From positions 1 to 64,000 of the forward strand of contig JARYLU010000012.1 of NCBI GenBank assembly GCA_029907475.1: a stretch of DNA of 64,000 nucleotides, in the 5' to 3' direction. Under the pieces are notes generated by a model. The model searched no databases. It was given only the letters and a program-made list of their open reading frames with translations, and was not told where the DNA came from. This DNA comes from Bacillota bacterium (GTDB lineage: Bacteria; Bacillota; DSM-12270; Thermacetogeniales; Thermacetogeniaceae). Of the stretch, positions 1 to 6,132 are shown piece after piece; position 1 is the stretch's first letter; every line of letters starts with the position of its first letter. The translations under genes and the position numbers were made by a program.

Positions 1-59
1 ACCAGGCAATTGACTCCGGCCTGTTTGGGGTTTACAATCAGGGCAAGGAAGGCACTTAG
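1..59 (+). pseudogene. 3' tail of a small gene, duplicated at 6594-6665
   Basis: The reading frame starting at base 3 ends in a short tail (IDSGLFGVYNQGKEGT) and a TAG at 57-59. The same stretch occurs at 6594-6665 (IDSGLLGVYNQGKED...), where it closes the frame of a broken PIN-domain gene. Homology continues a few bases past both stops. I do not recognise the family of this tail; it marks one end of a duplicated segment. Confidence 0.4.
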
Positions 60-145
60 AGGTAATTTAAGGTCAATTTTTTGCTGTGGATAGTTACGAA
101 ATGCGGTACAATTATGTACAAAGAGACATTTGAGGAGGCGCATAA

Positions 146-361
146 ATGGCCCTGGAAAGAATACTGGAGGAAGTCCGGAGGCTTCCGGCCGTAGACCGGA
201 AGAAACTGCTACGGGAACTGGAGCAGCTTGAGGCCGGGGGGGAAACCGGGGAGAATTTTGAAAAGGCTGCCGGCTCGTGGCTCGACTTTGATGCCGGTGG
301 TTTTGTGCACGAGGTGTATGCCAGGCGAGCGGGAAGCCGGAGGGCGGGCACAGAATGGTGA
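146..361 (+). CDS. Small antitoxin-like protein upstream of a PIN fragment
   Basis: The product has 71 residues. A helical, charged N-terminus (LERILEEVRRLPAVDRKKLLREL) is followed by a short Gly/Arg-rich tail, the layout of many VapB-like antitoxins that pair with PIN toxins. A good AGGAGG lies just upstream (131-136). The stop overlaps the start of the truncated PIN ORF at 355, the usual translational coupling of TA operons. No DNA-binding fold can be named with certainty. The role as an antitoxin is inferred from the neighbour, and the toxin it would neutralise is now destroyed, so it may be an orphan. Confidence 0.5.
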   Translation: MALERILEEVRRLPAVDRKKLLRELEQLEAGGETGENFEKAAGSWLDFDAGGFVHEVYARRAGSRRAGTEW

Positions 362-450
362 TGACCAGCTACCTGGTCGATACTGATTGGGCCGTCTACT
401 ACCTGCGCGGCAAGGAGCCATATGTGTCGAACTTGAGACTGTTAGAATAA
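355..450 (+). pseudogene. Truncated VapC-type PIN toxin (N-terminal 31 residues)
   Basis: Starting at ATG 355 (or ATG 361), the frame reads MTSYLVDTDWAVYYLRGKE, the first beta strand and first catalytic Asp of a VapC PIN ribonuclease. It then runs into unrelated sequence and stops at 448-450. A full PIN protein has 120-140 residues and three or four acidic residues, so this fragment cannot be active. The break coincides with the start of a copy of the 6S-like RNA segment seen at 4897-4970, so the toxin was cut by insertion or recombination with that repeat. Confidence 0.65.
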
Positions 451-517
451 GGCTCAAATACAGCAATGTCTCGTGTGTTGCAGGGAGTAACCTGACCCGC
501 GGCGCGCAGGTTGGTGG
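442..517 (+). repeat. Truncated copy of the 6S-like RNA 5' half
   Basis: About 75 bases match 4899-4972 closely: the -10 region (TAGAAT here, TATAAT there), the RNA 5' end and the first third of its structure. Similarity stops abruptly near 517. The 3' strand needed for the closing stem is absent, so this copy cannot fold like the complete one. Confidence 0.6.
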
Positions 518-557
518 TCGTAGGGCCGTTTTATAGAGGTAAACCCCATGAAATACA

Positions 558-638
558 GAAATCTTAGAGGATTATCCTGAGGACCCCCGGGGTCCGAGTT
601 TTCTCGTTTGGTATACTGGTGTTGAAGTGGTAAAATAA
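558..638 (+). pseudogene. DUF4258 fragment
   Basis: The frame EILEDYPEDPRGPSFLV matches the middle of the DUF4258 protein at 4070-4411 and then ends at TAA 636-638. Both ends of the gene are missing. Further fragments of the same segment occur at 4701-4769 and, as non-coding similarity, near 7810-7840. It is a relic of a duplicated TA toxin gene. Confidence 0.6.
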
Positions 639-685
639 ATCGGGGTTCATGTGAGTTTTATCCATTTACATGGGGGGTGGGGACA

Positions 686-988
686 GTGGCCTCCAAGCGT
701 GTTGTTTCCGAACGTATTGTTGTTGATCCCCAAATCCTATGCGGCAAGCCGGTTATTAAAGGCACCAGGATTCCGGTATATCTTATCTTAGATCTTCTGG
801 CTGCCGGTTACTCCATCCAAAGGATTTTGGAAGCATATCCATCTTTAACCGGGGATGATATTGTTGCCGCCCTGGCTTTCGCCGGCAGCCTTGCGAGATT
901 TGAGGAGACGAGCATCCTCCTTGACGAAGCTCCGCGATCAGGCTGCTTGCGGACGAAAACATCTCACCTGAAACTGTTCGTTACATGA
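686..988 (+). CDS. DUF433-family antitoxin (copy 1)
   Basis: This is a small DUF433 protein with the hallmarks RIVVDPQILCGKPVIKGTRI, then PVYLILDLLAAGYS and a helix ending ILEAYP. The family forms a winged-helix-like fold and usually acts as antitoxin to a DUF5615 (Mut7-C/PIN-like) toxin encoded next door. GTG 686 is preferred over GTG 677 because the GGGGGGTGGGG Shine-Dalgarno sits 5-10 bases upstream and the duplicate at 7886 has ATG there. From about residue 76 the C-terminus (EETSILLDEAPRSGC...) runs into the toxin's 5' region in another frame and may be altered by a frameshift. The toxin at 937-1306 is broken. Confidence 0.75.
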   Translation: MASKRVVSERIVVDPQILCGKPVIKGTRIPVYLILDLLAAGYSIQRILEAYPSLTGDDIVAALAFAGSLARFEETSILLDEAPRSGCLRTKTSHLKLFVT

Positions 989-1306
989 GAGATCTGGGAT
1001 ATGACATTGTCAGTGTTCAAGAAGCGGGTCTTAGCGCCAGGAAATGATGAAGAAGTTTTTCGCCAGGCGTCTCAAAATCAAAGAGTCATTCTCACTTTCG
1101 ACTTAGATTTCGGCCGAATGTATTACCTGCGATTCCGGGGTGAAACAGGCGTAATTATTCTGAGAATCAAGCCCCAAACAGTGGAGAACGCAAACGAAAC
1201 CTTGAAGCGGTTGCATGTATCCGGTTTCTTCCAGAGTCCTGATCTTCAAAAAGCCCTGGTAGTGGTGGGAAAAAGAAAAGTAAGAATTTCAATGTTACAG
1301 AAGTGA
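937..1306 (+). pseudogene. Broken DUF5615 (PIN-like) toxin
   Basis: The N-terminal frame RLLADENISPETVRYMRDLG, followed by YDIVSVQEAGL, is a textbook DUF5615 start with the catalytic-type DEN motif. It hits a stop just after LSARK (near 1046), and the protein continues in the +1 frame as NDEEVFRQASQNQRVILTFD, then LDFGRMYY, to 1306. A one-base deletion near 1042-1048 explains this. The expected initiator before RLLADEN reads ATC (937-939) instead of ATG. Two independent lesions make it a pseudogene, leaving its DUF433 partner without a target. Confidence 0.75.
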
Positions 1307-1322
1307 TAAAAAAGGGGATGCC

Positions 1323-1412
1323 ACAGCCCGGACCGTCACCATCAACTTCTGGCGTTCGCACTCCCCAACACAGCACACCAGAGCCTGGATCCTCCCCGAT
1401 CCGGGCTCTTCT
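1323..1412 (+). terminator. Stalk-gene tail and rho-independent terminator (copy 1)
   Basis: Bases 1329-1346 encode RTVTINF, the last strand of a stalk (copper amine oxidase N-terminal) domain. The hairpin AGAGCCTGGA (1380-1389) / TCCGGGCTCT (1400-1409) follows, then CTTTC-like pyrimidines. One G-T mismatch is present. The same tail-plus-hairpin unit recurs at 3815-3980 and 9134-9258. Confidence 0.7.
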
Positions 1413-1458
1413 CTTGCGCGGGTGCATTTCCTGCGCTTTTTGTTTTCCTGGGCCGCCT

Positions 1459-1486
1459 TTGTTCGAAGGCGATTATGTGCTAGAAT
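1459..1486 (+). promoter_or_regulatory. Sigma-A promoter of the DUF4258/DUF2283 pair
   Basis: TTGTTC (1459-1464), a 16-bp spacer and TAGAAT (1481-1486), with TGC just before the -10 giving an extended -10 element. The same promoter in the same arrangement precedes the second DUF4258 gene (4020-4047). Confidence 0.6.
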
Positions 1487-1541
1487 GTACCTAAAAGATG
1501 GTCGAGTAACAGAGTTTACGGGTTAGGGGGATGGCAGCTTT

Positions 1542-1802
1542 TTGGAAGTTCGTTTTACTGCTCATGCGGAAAAGCAGCTTGTTGTAAGAAGGCTTTCGAA
1601 GGACCTGGTGCTGGAGGCCCTGTTTGCTCTTGATCAGGTAATCCAGCAGGAAACGGGTATTTCTATATACCAGCGGCGCTATACCGGGGACGGTAAAGAA
1701 TATTTGGTTCAGGTGGTGGTTAGATTAGAAGGGAGTACGCAGGTAGTGCTTACTGCCTACCGGACCTCTAAGATTCAAAAGTACTGGAGGGATGACCTGT
1801 GA
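1542..1802 (+). CDS. DUF4258-family toxin-like protein
   Basis: An 86-residue protein with RFTAHAEKQLVVRRLSKDLV, the His/Arg-rich start typical of DUF4258, and a C-terminal beta sheet ending LTAYRTSKIQKYW. DUF4258 proteins are small RelE/BrnT-like presumptive toxins. The proposed start is TTG 1542, behind GGGGGATGG. The stop overlaps the GTG of the DUF2283 gene by 4 bases (GTGA), indicating a TA operon with translational coupling. The last 20 residues are duplicated at 7227-7286 in front of a second DUF2283 copy. Confidence 0.7.
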   Translation: MEVRFTAHAEKQLVVRRLSKDLVLEALFALDQVIQQETGISIYQRRYTGDGKEYLVQVVVRLEGSTQVVLTAYRTSKIQKYWRDDL

Positions 1803-2020
1803 AATTCCGTTATGATCCGGATGCTGATGCTTTGTATATCTGTTTTAAAGAAGGAGCGGTTACGGATACGGATGAAGTTTCTGCCGGGGTAATACTAGAT
1901 CTTGATGAAGAGGGAAACCTGCTGGGATTGGAGATTCTGGATGCTTCCAAGAAATTAGGGGAGCGGCCTTTGACTGTAGAGGTGGAAATACCGGGCACTG
2001 TAAAGGAGCAGGTTTTATAG
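1799..2020 (+). CDS. DUF2283-family antitoxin (copy 1)
   Basis: A 73-residue protein beginning MKFRYDPDADALYICFKEG with the core DEVSAGVILDLDEEGNLLGL, the conserved DUF2283 pattern. Members are usually encoded directly after a DUF4258 gene and are taken to be its antitoxin. The GTG start overlaps the toxin stop. The copy at 7283-7504 differs at only a few residues (C15R, T22A, I32M, L34I), so the duplication is recent. Confidence 0.75.
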   Translation: MKFRYDPDADALYICFKEGAVTDTDEVSAGVILDLDEEGNLLGLEILDASKKLGERPLTVEVEIPGTVKEQVL

Positions 2021-2034
2021 AGGGGGTGGCCCCG

Positions 2035-2160
2035 GTGTACGTCCGGGGCCTGATGCGCGGTGCATCTGTAGAGTAATTCACCCCGCAGGCGGCGGTTATG
2101 GCCCGGCTTGCGGAGGCTTCCCTCCGGATCGGCTTCACCCAAGCCCTGGCAGCCTCGGAG
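2035..2160 (+). pseudogene. SLH-domain gene relic (copy 1)
   Basis: The frame V-RGLMRGASVE-stop-FTPQAAV matches the G-L-M-R-G....F.P.A.VTRA core of an SLH repeat and has an in-frame TAA. The sequence aligns with 7519-7610, which also follows a DUF2283 gene. It is the eroded end of an S-layer protein gene. Confidence 0.55.
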
Positions 2161-2208
2161 GTTGCGAATTCAGGGCACTGGTCGGCGGTAAAGATACTTC
2201 CTCTTTGA

Positions 2209-2538
2209 TTAGAGTTCAATGTGCCGGGCGGGGTCGCGAGCCAGGGCGGTAATGACGCTTAGCGGTGGCACCTTTTCGAACTCCTCCGGGGTGTAAGCGA
2301 GAGGTTCGATGGGCTCCATCGTTTCTGCCACCGCCTCACCAAGGATCGCGTACCTTTTTTCGAAGGTGCCCCGCCAACGACACCAATCCGTTTTAGTTTC
2401 CCGGTAGACAGGTTCCAGGATTATCTTGCCTCCAATTAATTCCACTTTCAATTCCAACCCCCTTTTTAGGGCAAGTCGTTCCCTGACATTTTTAGGAAGT
2501 ACCGGTTGTCCTTTAGAAGATAACCGAACTATTTCCAC
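2209..2538 (-). CDS. AbrB/SpoVT-type DNA-binding protein
   Basis: A 109-residue protein. Residues 1-45 (IVRLSSKGQPVLPKNVRERL and KVELIGGKIILEP) form a swapped-hairpin AbrB domain, as in MazE/VapB antitoxins and AbrB regulators. The C-terminal half is longer than in the usual 75-80 residue VapB and could bind a toxin, but no toxin gene follows. The GTG start at 2538 lies 10 bases from GGAGG. The promoter and leader lie within the remains of a nucleotidyltransferase gene (2557-2697), so the gene seems to have captured its promoter from, or been joined to, that relic. Function as an orphan antitoxin or regulator is inferred. Confidence 0.7.
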   Translation of the reverse strand: MEIVRLSSKGQPVLPKNVRERLALKRGLELKVELIGGKIILEPVYRETKTDWCRWRGTFEKRYAILGEAVAETMEPIEPLAYTPEEFEKVPPLSVITALARDPARHIEL

Positions 2539-2556
2539 AACAAAAAGCCTCCTTTT

Positions 2557-2697
2557 TTACCTATATTGTAAGACGCTAGAACTAAAAAAAGCAATCCGCT
2601 TGAGTAACCTCTTCGCTTTCAAGCCCTCGATTGCTATGTCTACGTCCGATACACCCGGGATAAAGCGCCTGGGCTCAAGCAGAGAACCGAAAATATA
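2557..2697 (-). pseudogene. Minimal nucleotidyltransferase (MNT) fragment
   Basis: On the minus strand the frame reads YIFGSLLEPRRFIPGVSDVD then IAIEGLKAKRLLKR, ending at TAA 2559-2557. This is the GS...SDVD(I) nucleotide-binding motif of an MntA-type antitoxin. The third catalytic Asp and the rest of the fold are absent, and no HEPN partner is present, so it is a relic. Confidence 0.65.
2565..2594 (-). promoter_or_regulatory. Promoter of the AbrB-like gene
   Basis: On the minus strand TTGCTT (2594-2589), an 18-bp spacer and TACAAT (2570-2565) lie 27 bases before the GTG start. Confidence 0.5.
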
Positions 2698-2721
2698 AGC
2701 TTAAGAATTTCAATGTGCTGT

Positions 2722-2795
2722 GGTTCAGGTGCTATGGCCTTTTTGAAGTGACGGCTACCGTTGCGGGGGGAAGTTATCTTTTTCGTGGGCTTGTA
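2722..2795 (+). pseudogene. Relic of an SLH-protein C-terminal tail
   Basis: The frame YGLFEVTATVAGGSYLFRGLV resembles RIGLFEVATAVAGKLVW in the SLH relic at 7519-7826. Only about 70 bases remain. Confidence 0.35.
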
Positions 2796-2817
2796 GGGAA
2801 AAATAGAGGGCGTTTTG

Positions 2818-2846
2818 TTGAATTCTTTTTTAAATTGAGCTATCAT
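2818..2846 (+). promoter_or_regulatory. Promoter of the Phd/PIN pair
   Basis: TTGAAT (2818-2823), a 17-bp spacer and TATCAT (2841-2846), 43 bases before the antitoxin ATG. Confidence 0.5.
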
Positions 2847-2888
2847 AAAGGTGAAACGTAATGCCAAAATTAATCTTGAGGTGATTAT

Positions 2889-3170
2889 ATGGAAAGAGTT
2901 ATAGGAGTAGACCAATTAAGACCACGGCTGGGAGAGTATGTAGAGCGGGCTGAAGATGGGGAGGTATGGGTTATTGCTTCTCGTTCAAAGCCTAAAGGTG
3001 TTTTAATTGGGTATTCTCAGTATGAAGAACTGAAACAGTTGGCCGAGAAGGCAAAGCAACTGGAACTCAAAATCATACTGGACGAGATGCGGCAGCGGGG
3101 AGAAGAAGCAGGGCTTACCGAAGGGGATGTGTTGAAGGAAATTGAGGAAGTGCGGAAGTGCGGGCAGTGA
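2889..3170 (+). CDS. Phd/YefM-family antitoxin
   Basis: A 93-residue protein with ERVIGVDQLRPRLGEYVERA and VWVIASRSKPKGVLIGYSQY, the Phd/YefM fold (N-terminal DNA-binding sheet and helices), then a charged helical tail that would wrap the toxin. The gene has its own promoter. The stop lies 13 bases inside the downstream PIN gene, so the two are coupled. It should repress its own operon and neutralise the PIN ribonuclease at 3158-3586. The module looks complete, unlike most of its neighbours. Confidence 0.8.
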   Translation: MERVIGVDQLRPRLGEYVERAEDGEVWVIASRSKPKGVLIGYSQYEELKQLAEKAKQLELKIILDEMRQRGEEAGLTEGDVLKEIEEVRKCGQ

Positions 3171-3586
3171 TTGATACCAGTGTTCTAGTTTCAGGTTTTT
3201 TAAGTAGAAAAAGCTATCCAGCAGAGGTACTCGATGCTTGGATTTTGGGGCGGTTCACACCTGTTGTAAGCCTAGAACTGGTGAAGGAATACGTTGCTGT
3301 CCTGGCCCGGGATAAATTTGCCGTCCTGGGTTCAGTTACGAATAGGATTGGCCTGCTGGAAAAAATCCTTGCGCTTCCGTGGGTAACAATGGTGTATCCT
3401 AAAGAAAAAGTTTCTATAGTATCGAAAGATCCAAAGGACAACAAACTCTTGGAGTGTGCTGTAGAAGGTAAGGCCGAGTGGGTAGTAACTGGCGATAAGC
3501 ACCTCCTGGAATTACGTTGTATGGGAGATATAGCCATCGTCCCGGCGGAGGATTTCGTACAAACTTTGAAGAGGACTGAAAACTAA
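3158..3586 (+). CDS. PIN-domain toxin (ribonuclease)
   Basis: A 142-residue PIN protein of the COG1569 type. It begins MRAVIDTSVLVSGFLS with the first catalytic Asp, has VSLELVKEYVAVL with a Glu, and ends with the SKDPKDNKLLECAVEG and WVVTGDKHLLEL acidic motifs. All expected acidic residues are present, so it should be an active Mg-dependent RNase held by the Phd antitoxin. The GTG start at 3158 overlaps the antitoxin gene by 13 bases. A PIN identity is secure; the RNA target is unknown. Confidence 0.85.
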   Translation: MRAVIDTSVLVSGFLSRKSYPAEVLDAWILGRFTPVVSLELVKEYVAVLARDKFAVLGSVTNRIGLLEKILALPWVTMVYPKEKVSIVSKDPKDNKLLECAVEGKAEWVVTGDKHLLELRCMGDIAIVPAEDFVQTLKRTEN

Positions 3587-3590
3587 AGGA

Positions 3591-3785
3591 GCTTGGCTTG
3601 AAACGGCACTGGAAGAAGGTATTCCCGTTCCGGAACCAGCGTCGGACAAGTACTCGGGGCGCTTAGTGTTGCGCATGCCGAAATCATTACACCGCCGCAT
3701 CGCGGAACTGGCAAAACAAGAGAATGTCAGCCTGAACCAGTACATCGTCTATCAGCTGGAGCGGGCAACAGGCTTGAATTCTTAA
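3591..3785 (+). pseudogene. HicB antitoxin C-terminal fragment
   Basis: The open frame AWLETALEEGIPVPEP, then GRLVLRMPKSLHRRIAELAK and VSLNQYIVYQLERATG, is the hinge plus the C-terminal ribbon-helix-helix DNA-binding domain of HicB. The N-terminal RNase-H-like half and the HicA gene are missing. It begins right after the PIN stop with no start codon, so it is a fragment fused against another module. Confidence 0.75.
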
Positions 3786-3814
3786 ATCCGATGACCGCCC
3801 GGTTCAAAAAATAG

Positions 3815-3919
3815 ATCACCGCCGGCCGGACGGTGCTCCCGGTCGGCTTCCTGGCGCAGGCCCCCGGCGCCGACATCCGGTGGGACCTCGCTGGCCAGAC
3901 CGTCACCGTGAACTTCTAG
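3815..3919 (+). pseudogene. Stalk-domain gene tail (copy 2)
   Basis: The frame ITAGRTVLPVGFLAQAPGAD then IRWDLAGQTVTVNF-stop is the second half of a copper amine oxidase N-terminal (stalk) domain, typically GRT-LPVRFVAEALGA-V-WD...TVT. Everything upstream is lost. It ends 28 bases before a terminator and belongs to the three-copy block described in the findings. Confidence 0.65.
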
Positions 3920-3947
3920 CATACGCACCAACCTCTCGCAGCGCACC

Positions 3948-3982
3948 AGAGCCCGGATCCTCCCCGGTCCGGGCTCTTCGAT
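3948..3982 (+). terminator. Rho-independent terminator (copy 2)
   Basis: Perfect 10-bp stem AGAGCCCGGA (3948-3957) / TCCGGGCTCT (3968-3977), 10-base loop, followed by TCGATTTC. Confidence 0.75.
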
Positions 3983-4019
3983 TTCTTTGTTGACGTGTTT
4001 CTTGCACGTTTAGTTATCT

Positions 4020-4047
4020 TTGTTCGAAAGCAGTTATGTGCTAGAAT
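4020..4047 (+). promoter_or_regulatory. Sigma-A promoter of the DUF4258/YgiT-type pair
   Basis: TTGTTC (4020-4025), a 16-bp spacer and TAGAAT (4042-4047), with TGC before the -10. It is nearly identical to the promoter at 1459-1486. Confidence 0.65.
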
Positions 4048-4069
4048 ATACCCAAAAGCAGGATATTCG

Positions 4070-4411
4070 ATGGACCGGAGGCGGAATGTGAAGATCCATG
4101 ATATCTGGAACGCAGTTGCAGCAGGCCGCTGGGCTCTAACCCAACATGCCAGGAAGCGGGCCGGACAGCGCTGCATTGGCGATGAAGCTTTAATGCGTGT
4201 GCTTGCTAATGGTGAAATCTTAGAGGATTATCCTGAGGACCCCCGGGGTCCGAGTTTTCTCGTATTGGGGTATGCTGGCGATGGGCGGCCCATTCATGCT
4301 GTATGTGCCTTTGATCCCGGCGGTACACTGCTCGTAATCACAGTTTATGAACCAGTCCCCCCGAAGTGGATCAACGAACGCACCCGGGGGCCCAGGAAGG
4401 AGGTTCAGTAA
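4070..4411 (+). CDS. DUF4258-family toxin-like protein
   Basis: A 113-residue protein. The N-terminus IHDIWNAVAAGRWALTQHAR and RAGQRCIGDEALMRVL carry the conserved His-Ala-Arg-Lys-Arg pattern of DUF4258. The beta-sheet core EILEDYPEDPRGPSFLVLGY is the segment whose stray copies sit at 558-638 and 4701-4769. ATG 4070 is chosen because it follows the promoter by 22 bases and starts the conserved domain; an upstream in-frame start at 3995 precedes the promoter. The next gene begins immediately after the stop, the normal layout for a DUF4258 toxin with a YgiT-type antitoxin. Confidence 0.75.
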   Translation: MDRRRNVKIHDIWNAVAAGRWALTQHARKRAGQRCIGDEALMRVLANGEILEDYPEDPRGPSFLVLGYAGDGRPIHAVCAFDPGGTLLVITVYEPVPPKWINERTRGPRKEVQ

Positions 4412-4651
4412 ATGGTAACCCGTTGTTATCTTTGCGGAGGAGAGACCGTTAAAAAGCTCGTTACAGCAGAAAATTGGTGGGGTGAAACACTGGCCCTGGT
4501 AGAAAATGTTCCTGCCTGGGTTTGCGAAGATTGCGGTGAAGCTTATTTTGATGCCGAAACATGCAAGCAGCTTGACCGCCTGCGGAAGACCCCTTCTCCA
4601 CCAGAGAGGACGGTCCAGGTATCGGTTTATAACTTTCCGGAAATCTCTTGA
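4412..4651 (+). CDS. YgiT/MqsA-type zinc-finger antitoxin
   Basis: A 79-residue protein. Two CxxC pairs (CYLCGG near residues 5-8 and CEDCGE near 38-41) form the zinc site of YgiT-type (MqsA N-terminal) proteins. The usual C-terminal HTH of MqsA is absent, as in most short YgiT-type partners of DUF4258. Adjacent start after the toxin stop (TAA-ATG) implies one operon. It probably neutralises the DUF4258 toxin; the role follows from family and context. Confidence 0.75.
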   Translation: MVTRCYLCGGETVKKLVTAENWWGETLALVENVPAWVCEDCGEAYFDAETCKQLDRLRKTPSPPERTVQVSVYNFPEIS

Positions 4652-4700
4652 TTCGGCGGCACTGCCAGCAAGTTCAAAGTATGCTTACCGCAAATCAGGG

Positions 4701-4769
4701 GATCCTGAGGACCCCCGGGGTCCGAGTTTTCTCGTATTGGGGTATGCTGGCGATGAAATGGTAAAATAA
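4701..4769 (+). pseudogene. DUF4258 fragment
   Basis: The frame DPEDPRGPSFLVLGYAGDEM matches residues 50-70 of the intact gene at 4070-4411 and then ends at TAA. About 50 bases further on (4815-4850) there is a short piece resembling the 3' part of the DUF5615 gene (1183-1210). Two relics are therefore joined here. Confidence 0.55.
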
Positions 4770-4876
4770 ATCTTTTTGGCCAACCTTCCCGCCATCGCGG
4801 GGGCGCTGGAGCAAGTCAGAGAACGCAAGCGAAACCTTGAAACAGTTGCGGCTCTGGTGGAGCCTTGTGATTCTTG

Positions 4877-4905
4877 TTGCTTGGGGGGATTGCGCGTGTT
4901 ATAAT
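4877..4905 (+). promoter_or_regulatory. Strong promoter of the 6S-like RNA
   Basis: TTGCTT (4877-4882), a 17-bp spacer and a perfect TATAAT (4900-4905) preceded by TGT (extended -10). It is one of the best sigma-A promoters in the window and is followed by no start codon for 200 bases. Confidence 0.75.
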
Positions 4906-4909
4906 AAGG

Positions 4910-5100
4910 CTCAAATACAGCAATGTCTCGTGTGCTTGCGGGGAGTAACCTGGCCCCGGCGCACAGGTTGGCGGCCGGCGGAGCCTTCTATCATTAAGGC
5001 GGACCTGGGCCTGCCCCCTGTGCCCGCTTGAGAGGCGGTTGCCTTGCCTGGCGATGTTGGATGCATAAAAGCGGCTCTGGATGAAAACAATAGATTTGAG
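4910..5100 (+). ncRNA. ssrS: Candidate 6S RNA
   Basis: A region of about 190 bases begins 5 bases after a consensus promoter and folds on paper like 6S RNA. The closing stem is CUCAAAU (4910-4916) with AUUUGAG (5094-5100), then CAGCAAUGUC (4918-4927) with GGCGAUGUUG (5050-5059). A central bubble follows, whose 3' strand holds the small hairpin AGGC-GGUU-GCCU (5033-5044). A terminal arm starts with GCGGG (4938-4942) / CCCGC (5023-5027) and ends in a GCCUU / AAGGC hairpin. Length, bubble position and the 3'-strand hairpin match 6S RNA, which binds sigma-A RNA polymerase. The alternative is a structured leader of the gene at 5131. Confidence 0.6.
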
Positions 5101-5130
5101 AACAAACCACTTCAAGGAGGTCATATGTAG

Positions 5131-5502
5131 ATGCCGATTCAGTCAATCCAGCAGAGCCTCAGTCAAATCGCGCAAATCTGCAGCCATTTAAGTCAGAGCG
5201 AGCAGGCCAATGTTTCTAAACTCAGCCAGTTGGAGGCGGATGAACGTTCGGCGAGCCAGCAGCTGCAGCAGGTCGTGCAACTGGTCAACCAGGTCTCCCA
5301 GCAGGTGCAGCAGATGGCAGGCGGGATGCAGGCGGGGCAGTATGCCGCCGGTCCTGCCGCGGGCGCCGCTCAATACGGCCCAGCCGGACAGCAGGCCTTT
5401 GGCGGGCAGTTCGGCGGCGCGGCGGGTTCAACGGCTCAGGGGCAGTTCAGGACCGGTCACCCTGTCTTTAACACTTACAACGACGCAGCGAGGAGAAGTT
5501 GA
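5131..5502 (+). CDS. Gln/Ala/Gly-rich coiled-coil hypothetical protein
   Basis: A 123-residue protein. Residues 1-65 are a Gln/Ser-rich amphipathic helix (SQLEADERSASQQLQQVVQL and similar) and residues 66-110 are a low-complexity Gly/Ala/Gln tail (QAGQYAAGPAAGAAQYGPAG). No signal peptide or membrane helix is visible. AAGGAGG (5114-5120) serves ATG 5131; a nearer ATG (5124) is followed at once by TAG. A strong terminator closes the unit at 5536. The family is not recognised. It could be co-transcribed with the 6S-like RNA by read-through. Confidence 0.6.
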   Translation: MPIQSIQQSLSQIAQICSHLSQSEQANVSKLSQLEADERSASQQLQQVVQLVNQVSQQVQQMAGGMQAGQYAAGPAAGAAQYGPAGQQAFGGQFGGAAGSTAQGQFRTGHPVFNTYNDAARRS

Positions 5503-5535
5503 GGGCATCAGAAAAGACCTGGAATCATGCTCAGT

Positions 5536-5566
5536 AGAACCCGGGCTCCCGGGTTCTGTTTTTTTG
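5536..5566 (+). terminator. Rho-independent terminator
   Basis: Perfect 10-bp stem AGAACCCGGG (5536-5545) / CCCGGGTTCT (5548-5557) with a 2-base gap, then GTTTTTTT. Confidence 0.9.
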
Positions 5567-5631
5567 TCGATGAAACTAAAAAACTTTCCTGATTAGGGGC
5601 TGAAAATGAAATCGCAAGAAACAAGAAGGAT

Positions 5632-5862
5632 GTGTTAGAATATACCCACAAGAAGTCTTGGTTGGAAGGGAGCCGGGAGCCTAATGAGCCGCCGCACGTC
5701 CATGTAGAGGCAGGGGAGGGTTACGCCAAGTTCTGGTTAAGTCCTGTTGCACTGGCCCGTTCTGTAGGGTTTAAGGGCCATGAATTGCGCCGGATTGAGG
5801 AAATTCTACAGGAGAACGCCGAAATCTTCAGGAGGGCTTGGGATGAGCATTTCCAGAGATAG
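5632..5862 (+). CDS. DUF4160 protein, N-terminus probably replaced
   Basis: Residues from about 15 on (EPNEPPHVHVEAGEGYAKFW, then the Arg/Glu-rich helix IEEILQENAEIFRRAWDEHF) are a DUF4160 protein. This family of small presumptive toxins or partners is usually found with DUF2442. The first 14 residues (LEYTHKKSWLEGSR) match the end of the relic at 7790-7826 rather than a DUF4160 start, and the only initiator is GTG 5632 with no clear Shine-Dalgarno. The 5' end therefore looks swapped by recombination and activity is doubtful. The stop lies inside the DUF2442 gene (overlap 5843-5862). Confidence 0.6.
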   Translation: MLEYTHKKSWLEGSREPNEPPHVHVEAGEGYAKFWLSPVALARSVGFKGHELRRIEEILQENAEIFRRAWDEHFQR

Positions 5863-6109
5863 AGAAGTAGTTGGAGTGGCTAAAGATATATGGTTCGCCG
5901 ATGACAAAATGTACGTTCGCCTGGCTGATGGTCGCGAAATTGGTGTGCCAGTGGCATGGTTTCCCAAACTTAAGGAGGCTACGCCAGAGCAGCGGAGAAA
6001 CTGGCGGCTGGTTGGTGGGGGCATTGGGATTCACTGGGAGGACATTGACGAAGATATCGCTGTAGAAAACCTGATTTGGCCCCAGGGATTTCCGCTGGAG
6101 TATCATTAG
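5843..6109 (+). CDS. DUF2442 protein
   Basis: An 88-residue protein with VVGVAKDIWFADDKMYVRLA, DGREIGVPVAWFPKL and the C-terminal GGGIGIHWEDIDEDIAVENL, the full DUF2442 signature. It starts at ATG 5843 behind AGGAGGGC and overlaps the DUF4160 stop by 20 bases, the standard order of this gene pair. DUF2442 proteins are thought to be antitoxin-like or DNA-associated. A second DUF2442 gene with a truncated DUF4160 is at 32192. Confidence 0.75.
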   Translation: MSISRDREVVGVAKDIWFADDKMYVRLADGREIGVPVAWFPKLKEATPEQRRNWRLVGGGIGIHWEDIDEDIAVENLIWPQGFPLEYH

Positions 6110-6132
6110 AAAATAAGACGTATTCTGGGAGT

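Noticed and set aside
4787-4815. Terminator at CCCGCCATCGCGGG
   Set aside because: The stem is short and has no T-tract; it lies in a junction of relics, so no terminator was called.
4910-5130. T-box leader
   Set aside because: No TGGNACCGCG-type sequence and no downstream tRNA-synthetase or amino-acid gene; the structure fits 6S RNA better.
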